From DASYSL01 sp036003365 (lineage in GTDB: Bacteria > Eisenbacteria > RBG-16-71-46 > DASYSL01), in contig DASYSL010000152.1 of NCBI GenBank assembly GCA_036003365.1, positions 1 through 32,834 of the forward strand: a stretch of 32,834 nt of DNA, written 5' to 3'. This document shows positions 7,458 to 14,311 of the stretch, piece by piece. Position numbers and translations under genes: made by a program. How positions within the stretch are numbered: position 1 is the first letter of the stretch; each line of letters opens with the position of its first letter. The notes beneath the pieces were generated by a model. It did not search any database. It had not been told where the DNA came from and saw only the letters and a program-made list of their open reading frames with translations.

Positions 7458-8228
7458 ATGAAGTGGGCCGTGGTGGTGATGGTGGTCGCGCTCGCGGCGG
7501 GCGTCGCCGCGTTCTCCACTTTCGCGCCGCATTTGCCGGCCGCCGAGCGCGGCCGCCGATTGGCCGAGCGTATGGGTTGCTTCGGCTGCCACGGGCCGGG
7601 AGGCATCCGTGGCGCCAACAATCCGGGGCGCACCGATGGTACCGTGCCGGGATTCGAAGGGGACGTCATGATGTTCGCCAAGTCTCCCGATGAGATCCGC
7701 CAATGGATCAAGACGGGGACCACCGAAAAGCGCCGCGTGAGCCAGACCTGGCAGGAGCAGCGGCGCGCCGGCGCCATGAAGATGCCGGCGTTCGGACGCC
7801 GTCTCGAGAAGCACCAGATCGAGGACTTGGTCGCGTTCGTGCGCGCATCGTCGGGGTCGCCGGAGCCCACGGATTCTTTGTCGTCGTACGGGCTCGAGCG
7901 CGCCGATTCCTTGGGTTGCACCGGCTGCCACGGCGCGGGCGGACGTTTCGCGCGGCGCAATCCGGGGTCGCTCAAGGGCTACTTGCCTTCGTGGGACGGC
8001 GCGGATTTCCCGGAGCTCGTGCAGAGCCGTGAAGAGTTCGGCCAGTGGGTGGAAGACGGCGTGAGCAAGCGCTTCGCGCACAACCCGGGCGCGCAGTTCT
8101 ATTTGAAACGCGCCGTGGTGCACATGCCGGCCTACCGTGCCCATGTGGCGCCCGGCGACGTCGACGCGCTGTGGGCCTACGTTCAGTGGCTGCGCTCGCC
8201 CGAGACGCGCGAGGAGCTTCGTCGCTGA
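7458..8228 (+). CDS. membrane-anchored or exported di-heme cytochrome c
   Basis: 256 residues from the ATG at 7458; this start places the hydrophobic segment (WAVVVMVVALAAGVAAF) at the very N-terminus as signal or anchor. Two class-I cytochrome c domains follow. Heme 1: CFGCH at 41-45 with candidate axial M109 in MKMPAFG. Heme 2: CTGCH at 154-158 with M223 in HMPAYRA. Both hemes are therefore expected to be His/Met. Its stop overlaps the copper ATPase start (TGATG), a firm sign of co-expression with copper transport. No Shine-Dalgarno is visible; instead CCCTCCT precedes the ATG, and a strong hairpin lies just upstream. A periplasmic electron carrier between copper (cupredoxin or Cu(I)) and the respiratory chain would fit the context, but this is inferred from position only. 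Confidence 0.85.
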   Translation: MKWAVVVMVVALAAGVAAFSTFAPHLPAAERGRRLAERMGCFGCHGPGGIRGANNPGRTDGTVPGFEGDVMMFAKSPDEIRQWIKTGTTEKRRVSQTWQEQRRAGAMKMPAFGRRLEKHQIEDLVAFVRASSGSPEPTDSLSSYGLERADSLGCTGCHGAGGRFARRNPGSLKGYLPSWDGADFPELVQSREEFGQWVEDGVSKRFAHNPGAQFYLKRAVVHMPAYRAHVAPGDVDALWAYVQWLRSPETREELRR

Positions 8229-10489
8229 TGTCGTCGATCCGGCTGGAGGTCGCGAGCTCACACAAGGATCCGGTGTGCGGCATGGCGGTTTCGGCCGAAA
8301 GCCCGCACCACGCCGTCTATCGCGGCCAGGAATACTTCTTCTGTGGCGCCGGATGTCGCGCCAAGTTCGAGGCCGATCCCCAGAAGTACCTGTCGCCGCA
8401 AAAGGCCGCCCCGCCGCCGCGGCGTACGCACGACGCGGTCGAGTACACGTGCCCGATGCACCCGGAGATCGTGCGCGACCGACCGGGCAGCTGCCCGATT
8501 TGCGGCATGGGGCTCGAGCCGCGCACGATTACCGCCGAAGAGCCGGAGAATCCCGAGCTCACCGACATGACGCGGCGCTTGTGGGTGAGCGCTGTGCTCA
8601 CCGCGCCACTCGTCATGGTCGCCATGATGCATGTCGGCACGGGCTCGGCAGAGATGGCCCTGGCCACGCCCGTCGTGGTGTGGGGCGGGTGGCCGTTCTT
8701 CGTGCGTGGCTGGCAATCGATCGTCAACCGAAGCCTCAACATGTTCACGCTGATCGCCCTCGGCGTGGCGGTGGCGTACGTGTACAGCTCGATCGCCGCC
8801 ATGGCGCCCTGGCTCTTCCCCGCGTCCTTCCGTGACGCGAGCGGCCACGTGGCCATGTACTTCGAAGCCGCCGCCATGATCGTCACGCTCGTGCTGCTCG
8901 GCCAGGTGCTCGAGCTGCGTGCGCGGGCGCGAACCGGCGCCGCCATTCGGAAGCTTCTCGGCTTGGCGCCCAAGACAGCGCGGCGCGTGGCGCCGGATGG
9001 CAGCGAAGTGGATGTCCCGCTCGAGCAGGTGCGCGCCGGCGACCTCTTGCGCGTGCGGCCCGGCGAGAAGGTTCCGGTCGACGGGGTGGTGGTGAGCGGC
9101 ACCAGCGCCGTGGACGAATCGATGATCTCGGGCGAGCCCATCCCGGTGGCCAAAGCGCCCGGCGACAAGGTGGTGGGCGCCACCGTCAATCGCACCGGGA
9201 GCTTGATCTTGCGCGCCGAGCGCGTCGGCGCCGACACCGTGCTCGCCCACATCGTGCGCATGGTCTCGGAGGCGCAGAGGAGCCGCGCACCCATCCAGAG
9301 GCAGGCGGATGTGGTGGCCAGCGAGTTCGTGCAGATCGTGATGGGCATCGCACTCGTCACCTTCGTGCTCTGGTTCTGGCTCGGGCCCGAGCCTCGTCTG
9401 GCGCATGCGATCGTGAACGCGATCGCCGTCCTGATCATCGCCTGTCCGTGCGCGCTGGGACTGGCCACGCCGATGTCGATCATGGTGGCTTCGGGCAAGG
9501 GCGCGACCGCGGGCGTGTTGTTCAAGAACGCCGAAGCCATCGAGACGCTGGGCAAGGTGACCGCGCTCGTCGTCGACAAGACGGGCACGCTGACGGAGGG
9601 CCGGCCGCGGCTCGTCGGCGCCCCGGCGGATGACGTTCTGCGCCTGGCCGCGAGCCTCGAGCGAGCCAGCGAGCACCCCCTGGCCGCGGCGGTCGTCCAG
9701 GCGGCGCGCGAGCGCGGGATGTCGCTGGCCCCCGTCCAGGACTTCGAGTCGATCACGGGTCGCGGCGTGCGCGGCGTGGCGGGAGGCAAGAGGGTGGCGC
9801 TCGGGAACGCGGGGTTGATGAGCGATCTCGGGATCGAGATCGATCAGCAGTCGGCCGAATCGCTGCGCGCGCAGGGGCGCACCGTGATCTTCGTGGCCGT
9901 GGATGGGAAGCCCGCGGGTACCCTGGCCATCGCCGATCCCATCAAGGAGAGCGCGCCCCAGGCGGTGCGGGAGCTTCTGGCGCTCGGCCTCGAGATCTAC
10001 ATGGTGACGGGCGACAGCCGCGCGACCGCCGAGGCCGTGGCCCGCCAGCTCGGCATCGAGCACGTGGTGGCTGAAGTGCCGCCCGAGAAAAAGCTCGACG
10101 TCATCCGCGACCTCCAGGCGCGGCATGAGATCGTCGCCATGGCGGGCGACGGCATCAACGACGCGCCGGCCCTGGCGCAGGCCAACGTCGGGATCGCCAT
10201 GGGCACCGGCACCGACATCGCCATGGAAAGCGCCGACGTCACGCTCTTGCGCGGTGACCTGCGCGGGATCGCGCGAGCGCGCCGCCTGAGCCGCCTCACC
10301 ATGAGGAACATCGGCCAGAATTTGTTTTTCGCTTTCGTCTACAACTCGCTCGGCGTGTCGATCGCGGCGGGCGTGCTCTACCCATACATGGGTTTGCTGC
10401 TGAGCCCGGTCATCGCTGCCGCGGCGATGAGCTTCAGCTCGGTGTCCGTCATCACCAACGCGCTCCGCCTGCAGCGGGCGCGCATTTGA
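8228..10489 (+). CDS. copA: Cu(I)-exporting P1B-type ATPase with YHS and heavy-metal-binding N-terminal domains
   Basis: 753 residues from the ATG overlapping the cytochrome stop; earlier in-frame sequence belongs to another frame. N-terminus: YHS domain at about 12-56 (DPVCGM, C17; FFCGAGC, C39 and C43), then the heavy-metal-binding domain at 72-98 (YTCPMHPEI, C75; CPICGM, C89 and C92), replacing the usual ferredoxin-like HMA domain. Transporter core: CPC at 406-408 in ACPCALGLATP, phosphorylated D450 in DKTGTLTEG, SEHPLA nucleotide-binding motif, GDGINDAPAL around D641. YN in helix 7 (FVYNSLG) and MSFSS in helix 8 complete the P1B-1 (Cu+/Ag+) signature. It moves cytosolic Cu(I) to the periplasm, where the CusCBA pump and cupredoxin from the same island can take it. 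The stop is followed after 11 bases by the cupredoxin gene. Confidence 0.96.
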   Translation: MSSIRLEVASSHKDPVCGMAVSAESPHHAVYRGQEYFFCGAGCRAKFEADPQKYLSPQKAAPPPRRTHDAVEYTCPMHPEIVRDRPGSCPICGMGLEPRTITAEEPENPELTDMTRRLWVSAVLTAPLVMVAMMHVGTGSAEMALATPVVVWGGWPFFVRGWQSIVNRSLNMFTLIALGVAVAYVYSSIAAMAPWLFPASFRDASGHVAMYFEAAAMIVTLVLLGQVLELRARARTGAAIRKLLGLAPKTARRVAPDGSEVDVPLEQVRAGDLLRVRPGEKVPVDGVVVSGTSAVDESMISGEPIPVAKAPGDKVVGATVNRTGSLILRAERVGADTVLAHIVRMVSEAQRSRAPIQRQADVVASEFVQIVMGIALVTFVLWFWLGPEPRLAHAIVNAIAVLIIACPCALGLATPMSIMVASGKGATAGVLFKNAEAIETLGKVTALVVDKTGTLTEGRPRLVGAPADDVLRLAASLERASEHPLAAAVVQAARERGMSLAPVQDFESITGRGVRGVAGGKRVALGNAGLMSDLGIEIDQQSAESLRAQGRTVIFVAVDGKPAGTLAIADPIKESAPQAVRELLALGLEIYMVTGDSRATAEAVARQLGIEHVVAEVPPEKKLDVIRDLQARHEIVAMAGDGINDAPALAQANVGIAMGTGTDIAMESADVTLLRGDLRGIARARRLSRLTMRNIGQNLFFAFVYNSLGVSIAAGVLYPYMGLLLSPVIAAAAMSFSSVSVITNALRLQRARI

Positions 10490-10500
10490 GAGGAGAAGAA

Positions 10501-10845
10501 ATGAAGTTCCGTCTTGGCGTGGCCCTCGCCCTCATCGCCGGAATCGCCGCTATGGGCTGCGGCGGTGCCCAGTCCGGTTCTACCGCCCGTTACAACATCA
10601 AGGTCAGTGAGGCGGGCTACGAGCCGGCTCACGTGAAAGCGCACGCGGGCCAGAACGTCGTCCTCGTCTTCACGCGCACGACCGACGCGACCTGCGGCAC
10701 CGAGGTCATCGTGCCCTCGGAGAACGACACCGTGCCGCTGCCGCTGAACCAGCCGGTGGAAGTGCATCTGGTCGCCAAAGAGAAGGGCGACATCACCTTC
10801 CATTGCGGCATGAAGATGCTCGAAGGCTCGGTGCAGGTGGATTAG
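10501..10845 (+). CDS. cupredoxin-domain lipoprotein
   Basis: 114 residues from the ATG at 10501 (AGGAGA just upstream). The signal ends in AAMGC, an imperfect lipobox with Cys20, so it is probably a periplasmic lipoprotein. Residues about 30-114 match the EfeO-type cupredoxin domain: YNIKVSEAGYEPAHVKAHAG, VVLVFTRTTDATCGTEV, then HCGMKM near the end. Candidate copper ligands are C65, H101, C102 and M104 or M106. Such genes commonly follow CopA-type ATPases, and this one starts 11 bases after copA stops. It may accept Cu(I) from CopA or pass electrons to or from the di-heme cytochrome; both are inference. Confidence 0.88.
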   Translation: MKFRLGVALALIAGIAAMGCGGAQSGSTARYNIKVSEAGYEPAHVKAHAGQNVVLVFTRTTDATCGTEVIVPSENDTVPLPLNQPVEVHLVAKEKGDITFHCGMKMLEGSVQVD

Positions 10846-10866
10846 AAAAACGTTGCTCGCGGAGCG

Positions 10867-10909
10867 GCGCGGCAGGATCATCTTGATGCCTGCTTGATGC
10901 CTGCCGCGC
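10867..10909 (+). terminator. inverted repeat after the copper island, with a tandem 11-mer in its loop
   Basis: GCGCGGCAGG (10867-10876) and CCTGCCGCGC (10900-10909) are perfect 10-bp reverse complements. The loop and 3' arm hold CTTGATGCCTG twice in direct tandem (10882-10892, 10893-10903). It starts 21 bases after the cupredoxin stop, where a terminator is expected, but there is no T-run, so it could be a Rho-assisted terminator or an operator for the next gene. Confidence 0.45.
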
Positions 10910-10944
10910 ATCGCTTCGCCCGACCGGGCGCTCAAAGGAGCGCC

Positions 10945-11844
10945 ATGCGCACGACCTTACCGCTCATTCTCCTGGCTGCTCTCACCTTCTCTGCCCAAGC
11001 CGCGGCGCCGCCCACCGGATCGGTGCGGGGCGTCATCTTCAACGAGGTGGGGCGACCCAAGTCGCGTGCCCTGGTGACGAGGGTGGGAACGGATGAGTAC
11101 CGGGCTTATACGGATGAGGACGGACACTTTCAGATCGATGGCATCCCTGCCGGTCACCAGTACTTTTACATCCTGCACCCCGACATGAATGAAGCGACGT
11201 TCGATATCACGATCGTCGCGGGCGATACGATCACCATCAAGCCGATCTATATGCGGCCGTTTGGCCTGTCGGATTCGCAAGCGGCGACGGAGTCGATTGG
11301 AGTCGATGTGCCGTGGGCGACCGGCGCTCTCACCTGCGCGATTCGACCGACACGAAAGATCTTTCACGTCGGCGACCATCCCGATTTCCAAGTGTTGATC
11401 ACCAATGGAGCCAAGCAACCGCTGGACCTCGTGTACGCAGTGGACGGCAGCGAGGGCGGGCGGTTTCCCCAGGCCAAGATCCATCTCGAGCTCCTTACCA
11501 TCGAGGTCGGCCACATCATGGCGAGTCATGGTCAGCTCTTGAGGGGAAGAGCCATCGCATTCTGCGCGAATACGAATGGGCTCTCTGCGAATGACTTCGT
11601 CCACTTGGTGCCCGGGCAGACGATCGATCCGTACGCCAAGGGCTGGAAGCCCACTATCTTTACAGGGACTTTCGAATACCCCGGCAGGTACCGGGCCACT
11701 TTCATTTATTCAACAAAGCAATCGGATGTCCGTGGATGGCTCGGGTTCGGCCAAACGGATCTCGATCCGAGAATGTCGCAATTGCTCCGAACCGTGCCGC
11801 TGGTCGAGCTCACGGACTCTACTGAGTTCGAAGTCGCGGATTAG
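10945..11844 (+). CDS. exported protein with Cna-B / carboxypeptidase regulatory-like domain
   Basis: 299 residues from the ATG at 10945, chosen for AAAGGAG at 10934-10940 and the signal peptide (MRTTLPLILLAALTFSAQA). Residues about 24-100 are a beta-sandwich domain of the carboxypeptidase regulatory-like type: GSVRGVIFNEVGRP, then AYTDEDGHFQIDGIPAG and a closing TITIKPIYM. The remaining 190 residues (IRPTRKIFHVGDHPDFQVLITN... through EYPGRYRATFIY) look like a second Ig-like beta domain but I cannot assign it. Base composition differs from its neighbours: third codon positions carry noticeably more A and T, which suggests a different origin or weaker selection. Extracellular or periplasmic; function unknown. 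It is separated from the copper genes by a hairpin, so membership of that operon is doubtful. Confidence 0.8.
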   Translation: MRTTLPLILLAALTFSAQAAAPPTGSVRGVIFNEVGRPKSRALVTRVGTDEYRAYTDEDGHFQIDGIPAGHQYFYILHPDMNEATFDITIVAGDTITIKPIYMRPFGLSDSQAATESIGVDVPWATGALTCAIRPTRKIFHVGDHPDFQVLITNGAKQPLDLVYAVDGSEGGRFPQAKIHLELLTIEVGHIMASHGQLLRGRAIAFCANTNGLSANDFVHLVPGQTIDPYAKGWKPTIFTGTFEYPGRYRATFIYSTKQSDVRGWLGFGQTDLDPRMSQLLRTVPLVELTDSTEFEVAD

Positions 11845-12149
11845 CTCGATTCCGGCCGCACCGGCGTTTGCGCGAGATCGCCCACGACGGTGGTCCAGGC
11901 GCGGACGCGCCAGTTCTTCACCAAACCGTTCGTGACGTAGGGATCGGCCTTGGCGAATTCCTCGGCCACGGCCGGCGAGTCGCCCTGGAAGACGAACACG
12001 GCGCCATCGACGGGATCGGCCAAAGCTCCGGCCAAGACGAGATCGCCCCGCTGCACCGCCTCCCACGCCAACTTCAGGTGGACGGAACGATGCGCGGGAC
12101 GACGCTCGAGATAGTCATCGGCCACGTCGTAGAAGAGAAGGTAGTGCAC
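11841..12149 (-). CDS. YciI-like protein
   Basis: 102 residues, starting with GTG at 12149 (HYLLFYDVADDYLERR). The fold and motifs match the YciI/YCII family: an N-terminal FYDVADDY strand, HLKLAWEAVQRGDLVLAGAL, DPVDGAVFVFQGDSP and an acidic DPYVTNGLV helix. These are small dimeric alpha/beta barrel proteins with a conserved His-Asp pair; their cellular reaction is mostly unknown. It is the last gene of a three-gene run with the CBS-pair and DUF3052 genes, six bases after the CBS stop and with no clear ribosome binding site, suggesting coupled translation. Its end overlaps the end of the convergent Cna-B-like gene by four bases. Confidence 0.88.
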   Translation of the reverse strand: MHYLLFYDVADDYLERRPAHRSVHLKLAWEAVQRGDLVLAGALADPVDGAVFVFQGDSPAVAEEFAKADPYVTNGLVKNWRVRAWTTVVGDLAQTPVRPESS

Positions 12150-12155
12150 GCGCGG

Positions 12156-12587
12156 CTAGTGCCGTCCTGCCGTCTGCAACGAAAGCGCGGCGTAGATCTC
12201 GCCGGCAAAGCTCTCGCCGCCCGGAGCGAGCGCCAGATCGCGCAACGACACCAGGCCGACCGGCCGGTGATCGTCGTTTACGACGACGACGCGGCGTGCG
12301 CGGTTCTCGAGCATGAGCTTCATCGCGTCTTTGACGTCGATGCGATCGGAGCACGAGAGAACCTGCATGCTCATCACGTCGCGCACGCGAGCGCCGCGCG
12401 GATCGCGTCCCTCGGCCGTGCCGCGCAGGACGAGATCGCGGTCGGTGACGATGCCGACCAATCGGCCACTTTTCTGAACCGGTAGGGAGCCCACGTCGTA
12501 CGCGCGCATCTTTCGTGCGGCTTCGAGGAGAGTGCACTCGGGGTCGATCGTGGCCAGATCACGGTGGGCGAGTTCCTTGATTTTCAT
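12156..12587 (-). CDS. CBS-domain pair protein
   Basis: 143 residues from the ATG at 12587, which has AAGGAGG upstream; the extended open frame to 12809 is not coding. Two CBS motifs fill the protein: residues 1-60 (TLLEAARKMRAYDVGSLPV, GIVTDRDLVLR) and 69-125 (VRDVMSMQVLSCS, DAMKLMLENRARRVVVVN, GLVSLRDLAL). Stand-alone CBS pairs bind adenosine nucleotides or SAM and regulate partner proteins or act as energy sensors; the partner here is unknown. The start overlaps the stop of the DUF3052 gene by four bases, so the two are translationally coupled. Confidence 0.93.
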   Translation of the reverse strand: MKIKELAHRDLATIDPECTLLEAARKMRAYDVGSLPVQKSGRLVGIVTDRDLVLRGTAEGRDPRGARVRDVMSMQVLSCSDRIDVKDAMKLMLENRARRVVVVNDDHRPVGLVSLRDLALAPGGESFAGEIYAALSLQTAGRH

Positions 12588-13051
12588 GGCCGCCTCCTTG
12601 AAGGCCGCGCCGGCACTCGGGTCCGGCGCTTCGTCGATGCTACCTCCGCGCGGTCTCGAAGGCGATAGACGAAGCGTAATCCCGACCACGTTTCGTCGAT
12701 CGCACAGATTTTGTTGTCCACGAGCCGGGCCTCTAACCCCGCGGTGCGCACGAATCCTTCCTGCAAATCCGTCGACAGCCCCGAGGTTTTCTTGGGCCAC
12801 GCCACCCACAGTCCGCCGTCCGGCTTCAACTTAGCGACTGCAGCCGCCAACTCCTTGATGAGCGCTGACTGATTCTTGGCAAACAGCACGATGACGTCGA
12901 AGGGCCCATGCCCCGCGCGCGAGAGCTTTGCGCCGGTGGGGAGAGGCGCCAGGAGGGCTTCGAACGACATTGGCGCAAGACGAAGGAGTACGGCCGATCC
13001 GGCCTTGATCCCCAGCTTCTGCGGCAGGGGGGTCCCCGAGTAGCCAGCCAT
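12584..13051 (-). CDS. DUF3052 family protein
   Basis: 155 residues from the ATG at 13051. An upstream TTG at 13102 is possible, but the family normally begins with AGYSGTPL followed by KLGIK, exactly as here after the ATG. The body has GSAVLLRLAP, the segment FDVIVLFAKNQSALIKEL, KPDGGLWVAWPKKTSG, and GLRFVYRLRDR at the end, all typical of DUF3052, an uncharacterised small alpha/beta family that looks like a minimal methyltransferase-type Rossmann fold without a clear SAM site. The last residues are basic and low complexity. First gene of the DUF3052-CBS-YciI run; a promoter would lie in 13052-13229. Confidence 0.85.
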   Translation of the reverse strand: MAGYSGTPLPQKLGIKAGSAVLLRLAPMSFEALLAPLPTGAKLSRAGHGPFDVIVLFAKNQSALIKELAAAVAKLKPDGGLWVAWPKKTSGLSTDLQEGFVRTAGLEARLVDNKICAIDETWSGLRFVYRLRDRAEVASTKRRTRVPARPSRRRP

Positions 13052-13121
13052 GGCGGGAAACCTACGGGAGGTGCGAATCGGCTCCAAGTTCAATTCCGCC
13101 AATTGAGTTTAGCTGAGCGTT

Positions 13122-13139
13122 ACAGGCCGCGCGGCCTGT
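13122..13139. repeat. 18-bp perfect palindrome in a divergent promoter region
   Basis: ACAGGCCGC and GCGGCCTGT abut as perfect reverse complements. It lies between the DUF3052 gene (-) and the SPFH gene (+), 70 bases from the first and 90 from the second. No T-run on either side, so an operator is more likely than a terminator. Confidence 0.4.
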
Positions 13140-13171
13140 TGAGGGGCGAAAAGGGGCCTCCTCGAAACTTC

Positions 13172-13208
13172 TTGACCGATGACATCGTAGTGATATCGTA
13201 ATGATACC
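13172..13208 (+). promoter_or_regulatory. candidate SPFH promoter with 11-bp tandem repeats
   Basis: TTGACC at 13172-13177 and TATCGT at 13194-13199 are 16 bases apart. Overlapping them is an imperfect tandem repeat with an 11-base step: TGACATCGTAG (13180-13190), TGATATCGTAA (13191-13201) and a partial TGATACC (13202-13208). An 11-base step puts the copies on one face of the helix, as cooperative regulator sites often are. AGGAGGAGGT follows as the ribosome binding site of the SPFH gene. Confidence 0.4.
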
Positions 13209-13229
13209 CCTTAGGAGGAGGTAAGACAG

Positions 13230-14102
13230 ATGATTCGCGAGCGAGAGCGTCACGTGGCCAGCGGGCTCGTCGCTTTCCCTATCCTGTTCCTCACCACGAT
13301 CGCGGTGTTCTGGCTCTTCTTCCGGGCCGTGGGCACGCATCAGATGACACCCGTGTTGGGCTCCCTGTTCCTGATCGCCGCGCAGACCGTCGCGTGGCTC
13401 GGATTCTTCGCCGTGTCGCCCAACGAAGGGCGCGTGCTCCAGCTCTTCGGCTCGTACCGCGGCACCGTGCGCGATCCAGGTCTGCGCTATGCCAACCCGT
13501 TGTACACCAAGAAGCGGATCTCGCTTCGCGTGCGCAACTTCGAGAGCGCCAAGCTCAAGGTGAACGACCACGTCGGTAACCCGATCGAGATCGCGGCCAT
13601 CGTGGTCTGGCGCGTGGTCGACACGGCGGAGGCGATCTTCCAGGTCGACGACTACACGCAGTTCGTGAAGATGCAGACCGAGGCGGCGCTGCGTAGCCTG
13701 GCGAGCGCGTACGCCTACGACACGTTCGAGGAAGGCTCGGAGTCTCTGCGCAGCCACCCGACCGAGACGAACGGCCAGCTCAGGACCGAAGTGCAGGCGC
13801 GTCTCGAGAAGGCCGGCGTCGAAGTCATCGAGGCGCGCATCAGCCACCTGGCATACGCGCCGGAGATCGCGGGCGCCATGCTCCAGCGCCAGCAGGCGAC
13901 GGCCATCATCGCGGCGCGTCAGAAGATCGTGGACGGCGCGGTGGGCATGGTGGAGATGGCGCTGATCGAGCTGTCGAGGAAGAACGTGGTCGAGCTCGAT
14001 GCCGAGCGCAAGGCGGCCATGGTGAGCAACCTTCTCGTGGTGTTGTGCGGCGACCGCGCAGGCGTGCAGCCCGTGCTCAACACCGGAACCCTCTACCACT
14101 AG
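13230..14102 (+). CDS. SPFH / Band 7 (stomatin-prohibitin type) membrane protein
   Basis: 290 residues from the ATG at 13230 behind a strong AGGAGGAGG. Two N-terminal membrane segments (about 11-31 and 42-62) are followed by the SPFH domain: VSPNEGRVLQLFGSYRGTV, DPGLRYANPLYTKK, SLRVRNFES, then EIAAIVVWRVVDTAEAIFQVD and an Ala/Glu-rich coiled-coil region (RLEKAGVEVIEARISHLAYAPEIAGAMLQRQQA). SPFH proteins form large ring-like membrane scaffolds that organise lipid microdomains or control membrane proteases. The next gene, 14 bases on, encodes an Arc-like ribbon-helix-helix protein; I have seen this SPFH-Arc pairing in other bacteria, which suggests the small protein belongs to the same system. 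Confidence 0.93.
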   Translation: MIRERERHVASGLVAFPILFLTTIAVFWLFFRAVGTHQMTPVLGSLFLIAAQTVAWLGFFAVSPNEGRVLQLFGSYRGTVRDPGLRYANPLYTKKRISLRVRNFESAKLKVNDHVGNPIEIAAIVVWRVVDTAEAIFQVDDYTQFVKMQTEAALRSLASAYAYDTFEEGSESLRSHPTETNGQLRTEVQARLEKAGVEVIEARISHLAYAPEIAGAMLQRQQATAIIAARQKIVDGAVGMVEMALIELSRKNVVELDAERKAAMVSNLLVVLCGDRAGVQPVLNTGTLYH

Positions 14103-14116
14103 GCCCGGGCGATTTC

Positions 14117-14311
14117 ATGGCGGAGCGCAAATCCTTTCTATTGCGCATCGATCCCAAGGTGCTGGAGGCTCTCCAGGCCTGGGCCGCCGACGATCTACGC
14201 AGTCTCAACGGGCAAATCGAGTTCCTGCTCAGGCGCGCGCTCGAGCGCGAACGCCGGACGAGCACGAGGGAAGCGGGAGAGCGGGGCGCTCGCCCCGAAG
14301 GAGCCAGCTGA
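14117..14311 (+). CDS. Arc-family ribbon-helix-helix protein
   Basis: 64 residues from the ATG at 14117. The core ERKSFLLRIDPKVLEALQAW then ADDLRSLNGQIEFLLRRAL is an Arc/CopG-type ribbon-helix-helix: one strand (SFLLRI) for DNA contact and two helices. The tail is Arg/Glu-rich and probably disordered. It follows the SPFH gene by 14 bases and overlaps the hydrolase start (TGATG), so it is within an operon. It could regulate its own operon through the palindrome or tandem repeats upstream of the SPFH gene. No toxin gene is adjacent, so an antitoxin role is not supported. Confidence 0.85.
   Translation: MAERKSFLLRIDPKVLEALQAWAADDLRSLNGQIEFLLRRALERERRTSTREAGERGARPEGAS

Noticed and set aside
8258..10126. 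Long minus-strand frames opposite copA
   Set aside because: Antisense shadows of a complete P1B ATPase; no start site or motif.
14117..14311. RHH protein as an antitoxin
   Set aside because: No toxin-like gene adjacent; neighbours are an SPFH protein and a hydrolase, and the Arc-type core pairs with SPFH genes.
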